A stretch of 38,245 nt of DNA from contig BFEA01000030.1 of assembly GCA_003427395.1 (NCBI GenBank), positions 2,231,051 to 2,269,295 of the forward strand, written 5' to 3'. This document shows, piece after piece, positions 9,978-22,770 of this stretch. The notes under the pieces were generated by a model, which worked only from the letters and a program-made list of their open reading frames with translations, did not search any database and had not been told where the DNA came from. Position 1 is the stretch's first letter, and each line of letters begins with the position of its first letter. The translations under genes and the position numbers were made by a program. Source of the DNA: Chara braunii. Its lineage: Eukaryota; Streptophyta; Charophyceae; Charales; Characeae.

Positions 9978-10003
9978 AGCTGGGCCTAGTGCTTGTGGTT
10001 TAA
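9978..10003 (-). mobile_element. MITE I/II terminal fragment
   Basis: AGCTGGGCCTAGTGCTTGTG followed by GTTTAA is a diverged end of the families described at 2555-2981. No partner end is evident. Confidence 0.5.
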
Positions 10004-10135
10004 GGTGGACTCCATATTCATGAGTTGTGACTCAAAACTATAAGAGCATACTCACAGTAGCTCTTTTTCACTTGTTTCTGGATGGAATTGCGGCCAGGTG
10101 CATACACGTCCAGATGTAAATGCGGGCAGATAAAT

Positions 10136-10334
10136 TTAAGCCAACAGTACATTTCCCAGGCATTTTTAGCCTATGCCGCAATGCGTACTACCGCGAGTTT
10201 TGGGGGTTGGCCTACAGAGCAAAAGGGCTGGCGGCGCCAGCCGAAAGAAGTGCTGCACTGCTTTTTCTTTTTTTGGCGTGCAGTCAGTGCAAGGCTTGGC
10301 ACTGCACGCCCGCGCAAGTAGTTGAGTAGTTTAA
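10136..10334 (-). mobile_element. MITE family II, copy E
   Basis: The left end is TTAAGCCAACAGTACATTTC. The right end degrades to 'gttgagtagtttaa'. Inside are 'gggctggcggcgccagcc' and 'ttttggcgtgcag', shared with the copy at 10498-10687. Confidence 0.6.
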
Positions 10335-10337
10335 AAG

Positions 10338-10501
10338 TTAAAACCACCAGTACTTGGGCCAGCTATCGGCCGTGGGAAAAAAAATAGAGTAGAAACATTT
10401 CTAGTCGGATGAATTTGGGTGCTCCTGTAGAAGCCTGCCCGTACGTTGCCTAAAATTGTGGCGCGTTAATGGGCGTGACTCTAGGAAGTACTGGTGGTTT
10501 A
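10338..10501 (+). mobile_element. MITE family I, copy 3
   Basis: It runs from TTAAAACCACCAGTACTTGG to GGAAGTACTGGTGGTTTA. The interior is nearly the same as 2555-2715 ('agtagaaacatttctagtcgg', 'ggatgaatttggg', 'gcgcgtta'). Confidence 0.8.
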
Positions 10502-10687
10502 GCTATCGGCCGCGGAACTTCCCCGTTAACGTGCCGCGCCTTTAGGGCTTCGGGGTACCGGACCACAATGGCTGGAAGCGCCAGCCAAAAAAAAATCGAA
10601 AAGGTATCCCGGCGCTTCGGCAAAATTTGGCGTGCAGGGGCACTCAAGGCTCGGCATCGATAGCTGGGCCAAGAACTGGTGGTTTAA
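10498..10687 (-). mobile_element. MITE family II, copy F
   Basis: It directly follows family I copy 3. It contains ATGGCTGGAAGCGCCAGCC and 'tttggcgtgcaggggca', and ends AAGAACTGGTGGTTTAA. With copies E and I-3 it makes a II-I-II run. Confidence 0.65.
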
Positions 10688-10700
10688 GCAACCGCTACCC

Positions 10701-10789
10701 CCGCAGAAAGCGGTACGGCGGCGACTGTTAACGGGGCCTAAAGTCGACTTCCCGGGGAGGTAGGGCCGCAGAAAGTGGTACGGCGGCGA
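10701..10789 (+). repeat. 24-base direct repeat pair
   Basis: CCGCAGAAAGCGGTACGGCG plus GCGA at 10701-10724 recurs at 10766-10789 with one C/T difference. The function is unknown. Confidence 0.75.
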
Positions 10790-11142
10790 TCGTTTTTTTT
10801 CGGAGTGGGACGGTTCCCGGTGGTGGTGCTCTCCCCTTGAGGTGAAACTCAGGGGGGCGACGCTCCGGTGACAGTGGGGGGGGGAGAGTGTTTCCATAGC
10901 CTCTGCTGCTACTCGATGAAGGGTGGGGGACGATGAGAAAGGGAGGCACAGCTACTGGCAGCTCTCGGTCTTTTTGTTAGCCAGACCCCCACTGGCGGCT
11001 CCAACCCTATACCCTAACCATTAGGGGCAAGGGGCAACATGAAATCTCTCCTTCACAGAGAGAGGAAACTATGCTTGCAGGGGTCCCCTCTAGATAATCT
11101 TACGAGTAGGGGTCTCGTTAGACACTCCTAAAAGTGCCTGTT
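10790..11142. other. Non-genic stretch
   Basis: No gene or recognisable repeat was seen between the direct repeats and the hairpins left of the LTR. Confidence 0.5.
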
Positions 11143-11177
11143 TTTAGGATTGCGTCTTGGTTGCACGCAATCCTAAA
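11143..11177. repeat. Perfect 13-bp-arm hairpin
   Basis: TTTAGGATTGCGT (11143-11155) and ACGCAATCCTAAA (11165-11177) are perfect complements around a 9-base loop. The AGGATT word recurs in the neighbouring hairpin. Confidence 0.8.
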
Positions 11178-11254
11178 TCCAATTTTGAGATCGAAAATGT
11201 GAAAACGGCGTTAGGATGAGTCCTAAAGGATTTAGGATTTCCCAGGCGAAATTG

Positions 11255-11298
11255 TCCTAAATTTTCCAGTAGCCCCCGACCTACTGAAAAATTTAGGA
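11255..11298. repeat. 18-bp-arm hairpin with one mismatch
   Basis: TCCTAAATTTTCCAGTAG (11255-11272) faces CTACTGAAAAATTTAGGA (11281-11298) around an 8-base loop. Together with 11143-11177 it may be a MITE-like pair or the terminus of an element truncated by the LTR. Confidence 0.8.
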
Positions 11299-11411
11299 TT
11301 CCCGCGTTTCACGCACTCGTTGCGTCACGCGCATGGCACCGTCAACACGGAGTTGCTGGTGCAGAAGCGGTCCGTCGGGTCAGTGGTCAGACATCGGAGG
11401 TTTTCTGCGGG

Positions 11412-15327
<3,916 letters not shown>

Positions 15328-15349
15328 ACCTGCCCACACCCCATTTCTC
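15328..15349 (-). promoter_or_regulatory. Candidate polypurine tract
   Basis: On the minus strand, the sequence just upstream of the inferred 3' LTR start is GAGAAATGGGGTGTGGGCAG then GT. It is mostly purine, as expected for the primer of plus-strand DNA synthesis. The tract is interrupted by several pyrimidines, so the call depends on the LTR boundary at 15327. Confidence 0.5.
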
Positions 15350-15637
15350 GCCGTCCCCGATGAGTTCTAGTGACCCCTAAGCCCTTTTCCCACACCCAAG
15401 GGCCCCCCTTTTCCTTTCTTGACTAATTATGGTACAGTCCCGTCATATTCATTCCTTTGGAGCTATGATACATATTTCTTCCAACTATGGTACAATCCCC
15501 CTTTCCCCCAAGGAATGCTACACTCGTCCCCTTCTCTTCTTCCTTTTCTCTCGCCTTTCTTTCTTTCGTTTTCTCTCTTCTCTCTCGCGTCTGACTCTCA
15601 AGGCTTTCCTCGAAGCGCTCCTCCTCTCCCCCCACCT
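15350..15637 (-). other. Non-coding gap between pol and the 3' LTR
   Basis: No gene was found. A short motif, TATGGTACA plus 'tccc', occurs at about 15428 and 15486 on the plus strand. A second purine-rich tract on the minus strand (about 15400-15420) could be an alternative polypurine tract. Confidence 0.45.
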
Positions 15638-17250
15638 TCATTTGTCTAAATGGTCGGTATCCCCGTCATCTTCCCTTGGCCGTTTCCTCCTTCTAGGGGT
15701 CTTCGGCAGGGGAGGTTTCCGAACCTTGTACCCCCTCTTTGGAGACCGAGAAGAGGCTCCCTGCCTCGAAATCTCTCCCTTCTCGTCGGTGGCAGTCACT
15801 TCCGCGTCGGTCGCCTCCTTGCCCTTCCTTTTTGACTCCTCTCTAAGGCTTTCTCTGCATCGAAAAAGTTTGAGGCGGGCCCCCGCGATAGGGTCTTGTA
15901 ACCTAGTCCCGTCCAATTCGGCAAGGAGGTACGCCCCCCTATCCAATCTCTTTTGGACTCGGTACGGCCCCATCCACCTGTTGGGTAGCTTCCTGCTCCA
16001 AGTTTTCTCCAGCGACGAGTCGTACATTAGGACAAGATCGCTAGTCCCTATTGCCGTTTGACGGACCCGCAAATTCTTGTCCCACCTTTCCTTCCCTTTT
16101 ATCCTCTCCTTCTCAATGTTCTTTCCTGCCTCGGCAAGCCTGACGTCCAGGTTCTCAACTATTTGTTGTATCCTCGCCTCCAATAATTCCCCCCTTGTCA
16201 TGTTAATCTTCCATGAGACACTCGTCCAAGTGTCGACGTGGAACTCGATGGGCAAGGGGCAATGTCTACCGAACCAAAGGGTGTAAGGAGGATAACCCGT
16301 ACTCGATTTAACCGTGATGTTATCCGCCCAAACTGCATAACGCAAATACTTTGGTCATTGTTCCGCACGTCCTTTGCACCATTTCGCCAAGGCGTCTACA
16401 AGGGTTTGGTGACCTCTTTCGATCGGAGCGTTGCTTTGGGGGTGATAGGCGGTTGTGTAGGCCGCCTTAATCCCTGCCTTCTCCAATATCACCTTGACCC
16501 TTTGACTTAGGAATTTCGTCTCCCTACCCATAACTATCTTTCCGACGCAACCGTACCGGGCAATGTACTCCAAGAAAAAGTCACTCATCTCCTCGGCCGT
16601 CTTCTTCTTAATAGCTATAACCTCCACGAATCCGGTGAGGACATTGCGGGCATTGATTACGTACCGAAGCCTGCCGACTCCTTTAGGCATGGTTACTAGG
16701 TCAACATGGACCTTTTCGCCGGGCACAGTGGGGAGCGACGGAACAAGGGGTTCCTTGTAGCGAACTGTCGCCCTCTTTTGCCACACCTCATAGGTCGCAC
16801 AATACTTCTCTATTTCTCCGTACTGCCCATCCCACCAATAGAGTCTGCGGACCTTATCAAAAGTCCCTTTTATCCCCCTATGTCCTCCGACGACTCCGTC
16901 GTGCAGCTCTTCTATGACCGCTCTCCTTTCCTCCGGATCGCAAAGCACCCTCATGGGAATTGCAAACTTGGTTGGTCTCTTAAAGAGGTGCCCTCCTGTT
17001 AGGCAGTACCCGAGCGCTTCTTTCTTAATCACCTTGGTACCTTCCCCCCGGCCTACTAGGTATAGTCCTATGTCGAGGTACTTCCCGTCGTAGAGGTTAG
17101 CGAGGAACGTCCCAGGGCTCCCACCTTCCTCTCGGTTGGTCACCCCCACTTGCGCTTTGTTAGCAACCACTTGGATCACCTCCTCCTCGGGCATTGCTGC
17201 CCTTGCTTCCTCCATCCTCGGATAATCCTCCTCTCTGATCGGGAGTCGGG
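15638..17250 (-). pseudogene. pol: Ty3/gypsy integrase, degenerate
   Basis: One frame from about 17215 to 15638 is broken by a single TGA at 16355-16357, where Trp is likely ancestral. The zinc-binding N-terminus shows H and GGHRG, then RRLYWWDG, but the two zinc cysteines expected in the C-x2-C before QKR are Tyr and Trp. The catalytic core begins KVHVDLVTM with the first Asp. The second acidic position reads MGRETKF where families have DRG.EF, so Asp is lost. The downstream TTAYHPQSNAPIERG keeps the Glu. The C-terminal GPY/F-type module is clear as RWMGPYRVQKRLDRGAYLL, followed by a basic tail. Two catalytic or zinc features are gone, so the protein cannot be functional as read. Before 17215 the frame shifts within an A-run near 17273-17277; the DELSRLP tail of RNase H lies in the restored phase. 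Confidence 0.9.
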
Positions 17251-17738
17251 ACAGTTCGTCGGTGACCTGATTTTTGGCCCGGAGATCCTCTCGACCCTAT
17301 AATCGTAGAGTCCAATATGGATCATCCATCTAGCGATGGTCGGGTCGATAAGCGAGAAGTCCTTTTGAAGGACAAGCGCTACCGCGGTCGGGTCCACTCT
17401 CAGGAGGAAACGTCTCCCGTCGATGTAGTGACGGAAGGTTTTTAGGCAATGTAACACCTAATAAGGACTTCTCGCTTATCGACCCGACCATCGCTTTTTG
17501 AATTGGCTATAATTCCTCTCGGCGGGATTCAAGGCCCGACTCTCAAATCGGAGGGGCCTCTCCTTCCCGTTTGGATCCTTATGCGACAAATGTCCTCCTA
17601 ATAAGGTCCCGCGTCCGTCGAAACTATAAAGGGGCGGTTCTCCTCGTCCTCGAAGAAAGGAACCCCTAAGACTTGTCCACCTTCGCGGAATTCCTCCTTA
17701 AGGGCTTCCATGGCCGCGGCCTGCTCCTCTCCCCAGAT
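17251..17738 (-). pseudogene. pol: Ty3/gypsy RNase H, frameshifted and rearranged
   Basis: Segments in different frames carry the domain in order. STDAG (an active-site Asp context) lies near 17620. 'SRALNPAERNYS' is around 17500-17540. LHCLKTFRHYIDGRRF lies near 17405-17455. RWMIHIGLYDYRVERISGP follows, ending in the DELSRLP region near 17240. Between the NYS and LHCLK segments the expected Glu-containing stretch is replaced by a 33-base inverted copy of sequence from the same gene (17463-17495). The domain would degrade the RNA strand during reverse transcription. Confidence 0.8.
17332..17495. repeat. Perfect 33-bp inverted repeat inside RNase H
   Basis: The bases 17332-17364, beginning AGCGATGGTCGGGTCGATAA, are exactly reverse-complemented at 17463-17495, with a 98-base spacer. 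The 17332 copy is native coding sequence (the LIDPTIARW segment). The 17463 copy interrupts the RNase H frame, so it is the derived copy. Confidence 0.9.
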
Positions 17739-18861
17739 CTATTCCTCAACTTTCCTAAGCAACCGCCTAAGGGGTTCTGCCTTCTTACTGTAGGTCATTA
17801 TAAAGATTCTCCAGTAGCCCATCACCCCTAGAAATTGTCTAGCCTCCGTGATTGACTTAAGTGGCGACGACCAGGTCGTCAACTTTTCTGAGCTAGCGGG
17901 ATCAGGTTCGGCCATCCTTGTCACTGATGAAGCCCAATATTTTGATCGCCGACACTCCCCAGCGGCTCTTTGTCCCGCTCACAGTAAGGTTGGCGTCTTC
18001 TAATTTTGCAAGGACTTCCCCGACATCCTTCATATGGTCCACCACGAACTTTCTCACTCCGGGTAAGACCTCCATCTCGTCCCGTTCGACCGACCCTTTT
18101 ATCGAGAAGTCGTCTAGGAAGATATCCACCTTTTCAGGTATGAACTCTTTGAGGACCGCGATCATGGCTCTTTGAAATACTGCGACGCCGTTCGTCCACC
18201 CCATCGGTACCACCATTATTTGGACGAGCCCTAGAGGCGGTCAGGTGTCTATCTCGGTAGTCCAAGGGGATCTCATCATAGCCCGAGAAGAGATCGCAGA
18301 TCGAGTAGATCGAGCGACCTGCCGACCCTTCCGCAAGGTGATCAGCCTCAGGTATGGACCCCACGACCCTTATAGTGACCGCGTTGGTCCTTTGGAGGTT
18401 TTGAATCCACCTCAATTTATTGCTACCTCCTTTTCTCAAAAAGAACCATTTGTTGGAGTAGGCACTTTCACAAGGTTCGGCGACGAATGTCCTTATCTTT
18501 TCTTTGATGAAGACCACTATCTCCTCCTTCTCCTTTTGAGCATACTTCCACTGGGATCTATCTTTCCAAGGTACTCGAGGTATCGTATGGATTTGGGCGG
18601 GCTTAGCGTACCTCGGGTTGTCTCCGAGTCATCGAAGGCTATGACCTTATCGCAGCCCCTTAGGGTCATCGCTACGTACTCCTTCTCTTCCCCCATGAGG
18701 TTCCCATCTCCTATATCCATTTTTGCCAACCTATTGGCCGTAATTCTTTGTCCCTCGGTCTCTTTCCTTTTTCGGATGATATTGACGATTTCCTCCTCCG
18801 ATATCGAAGTTTCCTCCGTTCTATCCCAACTGACTGCAACGGGTTTCACTTTCTCAACCAC
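17739..18861 (-). pseudogene. pol: Ty3/gypsy reverse transcriptase, frameshifted
   Basis: A pre-RT linker (18861-18517) contains EKEYVAMTLRGCDKVIAFDD. The RT fingers and palm follow at 18517-18134: SNKWFFLRKGGSNKLRWIQN, then 'SICDLFSGYDEIPLDYRDRH', matching R-x-DL/SGY...I..D..D of the family. A frameshift near 18240 moves the reading to 18216-17902, with PMGWTNGVAVFQRAM and the catalytic box IFLDDFSIKG (DD at 18109-18114). FLDD stands in place of the usual YxDD. The connection domain is ARQFLGVMGYWRIFIMTYSK at 17924-17739, again in another frame. At least three frameshifts make it non-functional, but all core blocks are present and collinear. Confidence 0.9.
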
Positions 18862-18887
18862 GGTTTTATGTTTCTTGACTTCGCCGA

Positions 18888-19484
18888 CTAGGGGGATTCC
18901 TCCAGAAAAGACAGCCTTACGTATCCACCGAACTCCTCTTCCTCGTCCTCTTTCTCGTATCCTACCCGATTGATCACAACCCGGCCCCCGACATCCTCGA
19001 CATGTATTTGGTTCCCCGAGGGTCCCTTATCAGCTAAGGGTGACTCTTCTAGACGAACTGGGCACACCCTTGACTGGGCTTCCTTCCACCTTGGAATACT
19101 GGTCCGGTTCCGCTCATCTTGAGCGTCCACAGTTTTTAGGACCACTCGGATCCCATCCAGACTCTGGATCGAGAGGGTCTGACTCCGGTCCGGAAGGTCA
19201 ACCGTGGTTGTGTGGACTGCGCTCAGCCAAGTTTTCCCTAGGATCAATTCGGAGGAACACTCCCTTACCAAGAATATCGGGACCGTGGCTTCGACGTCGG
19301 CGACCTCGATCATGGGGTTATGACACACCCCCTCGGCCGGCTGCAGCTTGTTATCCGCAACTACCATCGACATGGACACCCCTCTATCTACTTCTAAACC
19401 TAACTCCCTGGCAATGGAGTCTCTACACACCGTGGATTCGGACCCGTTATCCACCAGAGCCCTCATCTTCTTTCCACTCATCAC
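18888..19484 (-). CDS. pol: Retropepsin-like aspartic protease domain
   Basis: The frame is open for 198 codons. The catalytic region is MRALVDNGSESTVCRDSIAR: the family pattern is Asp-Ser/Thr-Gly and here it reads Asp-Asn-Gly, an unusual middle residue. The second hallmark, ELILGKTWLSAV, matches the hydrophobic-ILG block that completes the fold. The last 60 residues are an acidic linker toward RT (EKEDEEEEFGG). It would cleave gag and pol polyproteins as a homodimer. As the block is open but flanked by frameshifted neighbours, it is a remnant of the polyprotein and not an independent gene. The first codon shown is arbitrary. Confidence 0.8.
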   Translation of the reverse strand: MMSGKKMRALVDNGSESTVCRDSIARELGLEVDRGVSMSMVVADNKLQPAEGVCHNPMIEVADVEATVPIFLVRECSSELILGKTWLSAVHTTTVDLPDRSQTLSIQSLDGIRVVLKTVDAQDERNRTSIPRWKEAQSRVCPVRLEESPLADKGPSGNQIHVEDVGGRVVINRVGYEKEDEEEEFGGYVRLSFLEESP

Positions 19485-19535
19485 TGCTTGGAGTTGGCCG
19501 CTCCCTAATACATAGAACCTTTTGATCTTCTCTCC

Positions 19536-20114
19536 TCAGAAGAATTTCGTCGGCAGTTCCTCCATAGTGATCCGGGAGGACTGCACTTCTTCTTTGGCTG
19601 GTCCATCCCCAGGAACCGTGGGCCCCCCTGAGAGCGGGATTCGCACTTTCCTTGTGATGCTTAGGAGCTCATCTCTAGCGCTCTTGCTGGCCGCTAAGTA
19701 CTCCAGAAGGGTGCATTGCATATGTTGCATCAGGGTCCTCCATAGAGGAGCTACCGTGTCTATTTCGTCCAAGGTGCATTTCATCTCGAACTTTTTCGCC
19801 CCCTTTTTCCTAGGCGACTTAGGTGAAGTGGGTTCCTCCCCCTTCCTCTCTTCCGTGCCTTTGGCGTCGACCATCGGTTGGTCATCGTCGCTGCTCCTTC
19901 TTCCTCCACCCTCCGTCGCGCTTTCCTTGCCTTTAGACGGCGTGACCCCAACTTGAGTCCTTACCCTTAGGCAAGGCCCTTCCTCTTCGGGCTGGGTCTC
20001 AATGAACTTGATGCTCGACAGCTGGGGCTCCCTTATGGACACGCCTCCCTGTGGTTCTGTCATTTGGACCTGGGACGAGTTAGAAGTGCTCCCACCCTCG
20101 GGCTTCTTCCCCAA
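19536..20114 (-). CDS. gag: Gag C-terminal / gag-protease linker region
   Basis: This is a 192-codon open frame between the zinc knuckle and protease. The N-terminal half is low complexity and charged. The C-terminal half has an ordered block: KFEMKCTLDEIDTVAPLWRT, then 'LLEYLAASKSARDELLSITRK'. Similar 'L.EYLA.S...R.ELL' blocks lie just before the protease in many plant-type gypsy polyproteins. No catalytic residues are present. It is frameshifted relative to both neighbours. Confidence 0.6.
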   Translation of the reverse strand: MGKKPEGGSTSNSSQVQMTEPQGGVSIREPQLSSIKFIETQPEEEGPCLRVRTQVGVTPSKGKESATEGGGRRSSDDDQPMVDAKGTEERKGEEPTSPKSPRKKGAKKFEMKCTLDEIDTVAPLWRTLMQHMQCTLLEYLAASKSARDELLSITRKVRIPLSGGPTVPGDGPAKEEVQSSRITMEELPTKFF

Positions 20115-20241
20115 TCTTGCTTCTTGGAAGGCTACTCATTGAGGGATTGAAGGAGACTGCTTCCCCATCATCCCCCCAAACTACCCACTTATTCTCTTTT
20201 AATTTTACCACCCCCAACCTTAGGGCTTCCGTAAGGTAAGG

Positions 20242-20283
20242 GCACTCTCGTTTGATGTGACCCTCCTCATTGCAATAGACCCA
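20242..20283 (-). pseudogene. gag: Nucleocapsid zinc knuckle, first Cys lost
   Basis: The minus strand reads WVYCNEEGHIKREC, followed by PYLTEALR. This is a C-x2-C-x4-H-x4-C knuckle in every position except the first, which is Trp. It lies in a frame different from the capsid ORF and from the linker ORF, so frameshifts flank it on both sides. An intact knuckle would bind the element RNA during packaging. Confidence 0.7.
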
Positions 20284-20551
20284 CCCGCTTCGAGGCGGCG
20301 GGTTGTTAGGGCGGGGAGCGACTTGATGGGGCGCTCCCGTTGCCGGGAGGCCCGGGAGGCGGTGGCATTCTAGCCTGACTTACCTCTGGTCGAACCCCCA
20401 TGGCCCTAGCTTGGGGAGGGTCTCCCCATCTTCCATCCCTTGCGTCCTTCCATCGGGAGTTTCCCCATTTCGAGGCCCTATTTCCTCCGGTCTCTCGGTC
20501 GTTCCTCCAGCTCCATTAGTTGCCGGGCGTGTTTCACCAACCTGGGGGTCT

Positions 20552-21271
20552 TCATCCCCAGCGTTGGGCGGAAGGCCCAGGAGGCCGCCTTTCGTTTCCG
20601 TGTGGACCGTCCCCCTTTTGGGAGCGCATACTCCGGAGAGCCATGTCCAGACTCTCTTTCATGTACTCCTGTACGTCCACACCTCCTCTAGTGAAGACCA
20701 CTTCGGCGACTCTTTCGAAATTAGCGGAGTCCCTAGGGGCCTTTTCGAGGACCTCCCTCCTCTTCTCTTCAGGCAGGTGCAACATGAACAATGCGCACAT
20801 GTCGACTTCCGAAAGCATCCCTCTATCCACCAAGGCCTGCGATAAACGTTTGAAGCTTCGAGTAAAGGCCACCAGGCTTTGTTGCTCTCCTCTCGCTACC
20901 CGACGCAACCCTTCTATCGTGGGGATCATGTCGTCACACACAAAGATCCTCAACAGGCTGCTCTTGAAAGTCTTCCACCTCCCATCAGACAGGTATACGA
21001 CCCTAATGGCCTGGTCCAGCTCGGGGTCCGAATGTTGTATGAAGTGGTCGATCCACTCTTTCTCCGAAAACTTCTTCCGGTAGGCGTAATGCTCCCATTT
21101 CTCCACGAACCCGGTCACGTCCCTTCCGTTAAAATAGAGCGACTCTAGCCCCAGGTTCACATCGTAGTAAGGGACTCGACAGTCGTTATACCGACGGAAA
21201 TAAGGTTCTTCTGCCGGCCCATCTATCGTTGGATCGTAAGGCTTGTACCAAGAAGGGTCCAAATCTTCCAT
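20552..21271 (-). CDS. gag: Gag capsid-like protein
   Basis: The frame is open for 239 codons from ATG. Its sequence is typical of gypsy gag capsids: FNGRDVTGFVEKWEHYAY near residue 48, a helical stretch with DHFIQHSDPELDQAIRVVYL, then 'LVAFTRSFKRLSQALVDRG' and LFMLHLPEEKRREVLEKAP near residues 160-175. The tail is basic and Pro-rich before the zinc knuckle region. It would form the virus-like particle. It lies downstream of the accessory array and upstream of pol. The knuckle is out of frame, so the full gag protein is broken. Confidence 0.85.
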   Translation of the reverse strand: MEDLDPSWYKPYDPTIDGPAEEPYFRRYNDCRVPYYDVNLGLESLYFNGRDVTGFVEKWEHYAYRKKFSEKEWIDHFIQHSDPELDQAIRVVYLSDGRWKTFKSSLLRIFVCDDMIPTIEGLRRVARGEQQSLVAFTRSFKRLSQALVDRGMLSEVDMCALFMLHLPEEKRREVLEKAPRDSANFERVAEVVFTRGGVDVQEYMKESLDMALRSMRSQKGDGPHGNERRPPGPSAQRWG

Positions 21272-21639
21272 CCGGGGTCGAGGTCTCAGAGGTCCCCATT
21301 ATTCCTCTTCCCGACGACCTCTATAACCTGGGTCTTCACGTTTCCAGTGCATGGACTCCGGGCCCCAAGCCCCTCTTCAGATGTCTCCCATATTCCTTCC
21401 TACCGCCTCTTCTTGCATCCATGCGGGACCAGTTTCCCTGCCGGCCCATCTTCGCGTTACTCCCCCAATTTCGATTTGTCGTCCTTCCCCAAGTTCCCTC
21501 CTTCTTAGGCGACCTTCCTCGCCTCTCCTCGGCCCCCAGCATCCAGCCCTGTCACGGGGGCACTCCTGCCCTTCGTCGACTCTTTCTTCCGTGTCCACGT
21601 GGTTCGCCCATTGGGTTTCGACTGGGAAACCCCTTGTGT

Positions 21640-22023
21640 TCAGACCCTTTCTCTCACAGGCACACGTGGTTCTATCTCTCGGTGCAAATGCTCGTCAGAG
21701 TTCGTATGCGGCTCCGTAACTTTTTCTCCGAGGGGTTCTTCCAGGTTCCTTAAGGCCGTACCCGTAGATTCTACCCCTTCAGTCACTCCTTCGACTGTCT
21801 TGCTCAATCTTGCCCCCAATTCGGTACCCTCCTCGGTTCGCCACATAGCAGCGGGCGTAAGTGATTGGGCGACCCCGTGCTCAACCACACTTTCCATGCA
21901 CCAGTTCTTAGTCGCTCTCTTCGCCAGAATCACTCCCTCGGCCTTTTGTCCCGCTACTCTCCTTCGAGCCTCCTTCTCCTTCACTCGATCCTTGTGCCTC
22001 ACTGTCTCCTTCGGACTCCTCAC
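21640..22023 (-). CDS. Charged unrecognised ORF between accessory array and gag
   Basis: These 127 codons are rich in Arg, Lys and Glu, starting with a basic helix-forming stretch (HKDRVKEKEARRRVAGQKAE) and followed by an amphipathic segment. It starts at a GTG in the sequence ACTAGTGAGGAG, a word resembling the junctions between accessory ORFs. It could be the gag N-terminal extension or a separate small protein. I do not recognise a family. Confidence 0.4.
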   Translation of the reverse strand: MRSPKETVRHKDRVKEKEARRRVAGQKAEGVILAKRATKNWCMESVVEHGVAQSLTPAAMWRTEEGTELGARLSKTVEGVTEGVESTGTALRNLEEPLGEKVTEPHTNSDEHLHREIEPRVPVRERV

Positions 22024-22029
22024 TAGTCA

Positions 22030-22762
22030 CAGTCCACCAAAAGTCTCGTATTTGTTTCTCTTCGTAAGCTGCTAGCGCAAGGTTGACAATTTCCAGATCC
22101 GAGACACCCCTAGTCCCTTCCTGCGAGCACCGTCTAATTAGGCCTCTATCTACTTCTCCGGCCTATCCCGAGAATAGGGGCTTGATGAAATCGCCAACCA
22201 GAGCCCACCAGTCAAAATTCGTATGCTCTAGGGACTCCCATCACAGGGTGAACAACTCGTGCCCCTTCTCTTCCCTCAGGGGAAATTTCTCAATTATCGG
22301 TCCTTTAATTTGGATTTTCCTCACCGCTGCGTCGTTGGGGTAAAGCAAACGGTAGACCCAAGCAGGGACTTCCCAGGTCCGGCCGTGGGCTGCCCGCGGA
22401 ATTTCTAACCGTCCTCGGTACTCGACCTTCTCTATTTCACGCCTTCCCACGATTCCCCCTCTCAGCCTTCTAAGTCGGTCTCAAGTTCTCTCTACGATAC
22501 CCAGCGGATCCTTTCCTTCCGCTAACTCGGTGGCAAAGAACTGTCTATCATCGTGAGACAAGAAGATCTCCGCCCTTCGCATGTGGGTACCCTCTCTCGA
22601 AACTATCGAGAAACGAACTAGCGTTTCCTGCCCATATTCGAAGAACTCCGTAATAATCTCCCCTTCTTCCTCATCCTCGGGGAGGGTCACTCCATACCTA
22701 GATCCCGACTTCCAAGCCCTTTCCAAGGTCCCGACAGGGTTCCCCCTGTCGAATCTAATCAT
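22030..22762 (-). pseudogene. Accessory ORF 9 (long paralogue), three stops
   Basis: It starts ATG at 22762, eight bases after the TGA of ORF 8, with MIRFDRGNPVGTLERAWKSG. One frame continues to about 22030, interrupted by TGA at 22481, TGA at 22241 and one TAG near 22160. The shared blocks are present: AEIFLSHDDRQFFATEL, GKDPLG, then VPAWVYRLLYPNDAAVRK and FDWWALVGDF. The second set aligns with VPRFILERVYPSETVRK of ORF 7. Function is unknown. With the stops ignored it has about 242 codons, equal to ORFs 4 and 6. Confidence 0.65.
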
Positions 22763-22770
22763 TGGCCGGC

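Noticed and set aside
18100-18123. Second reverse transcriptase lineage suggested by FLDD in place of YxDD
   Set aside because: All other RT blocks are standard Ty3/gypsy; the Phe is a simple change in a decayed copy.
20375-20390. Splice donor-like GAG|GTAAGT on the minus strand in gag
   Set aside because: It lies in a segment that also reads as Pro-rich gag coding sequence, and no paired acceptor was evident.
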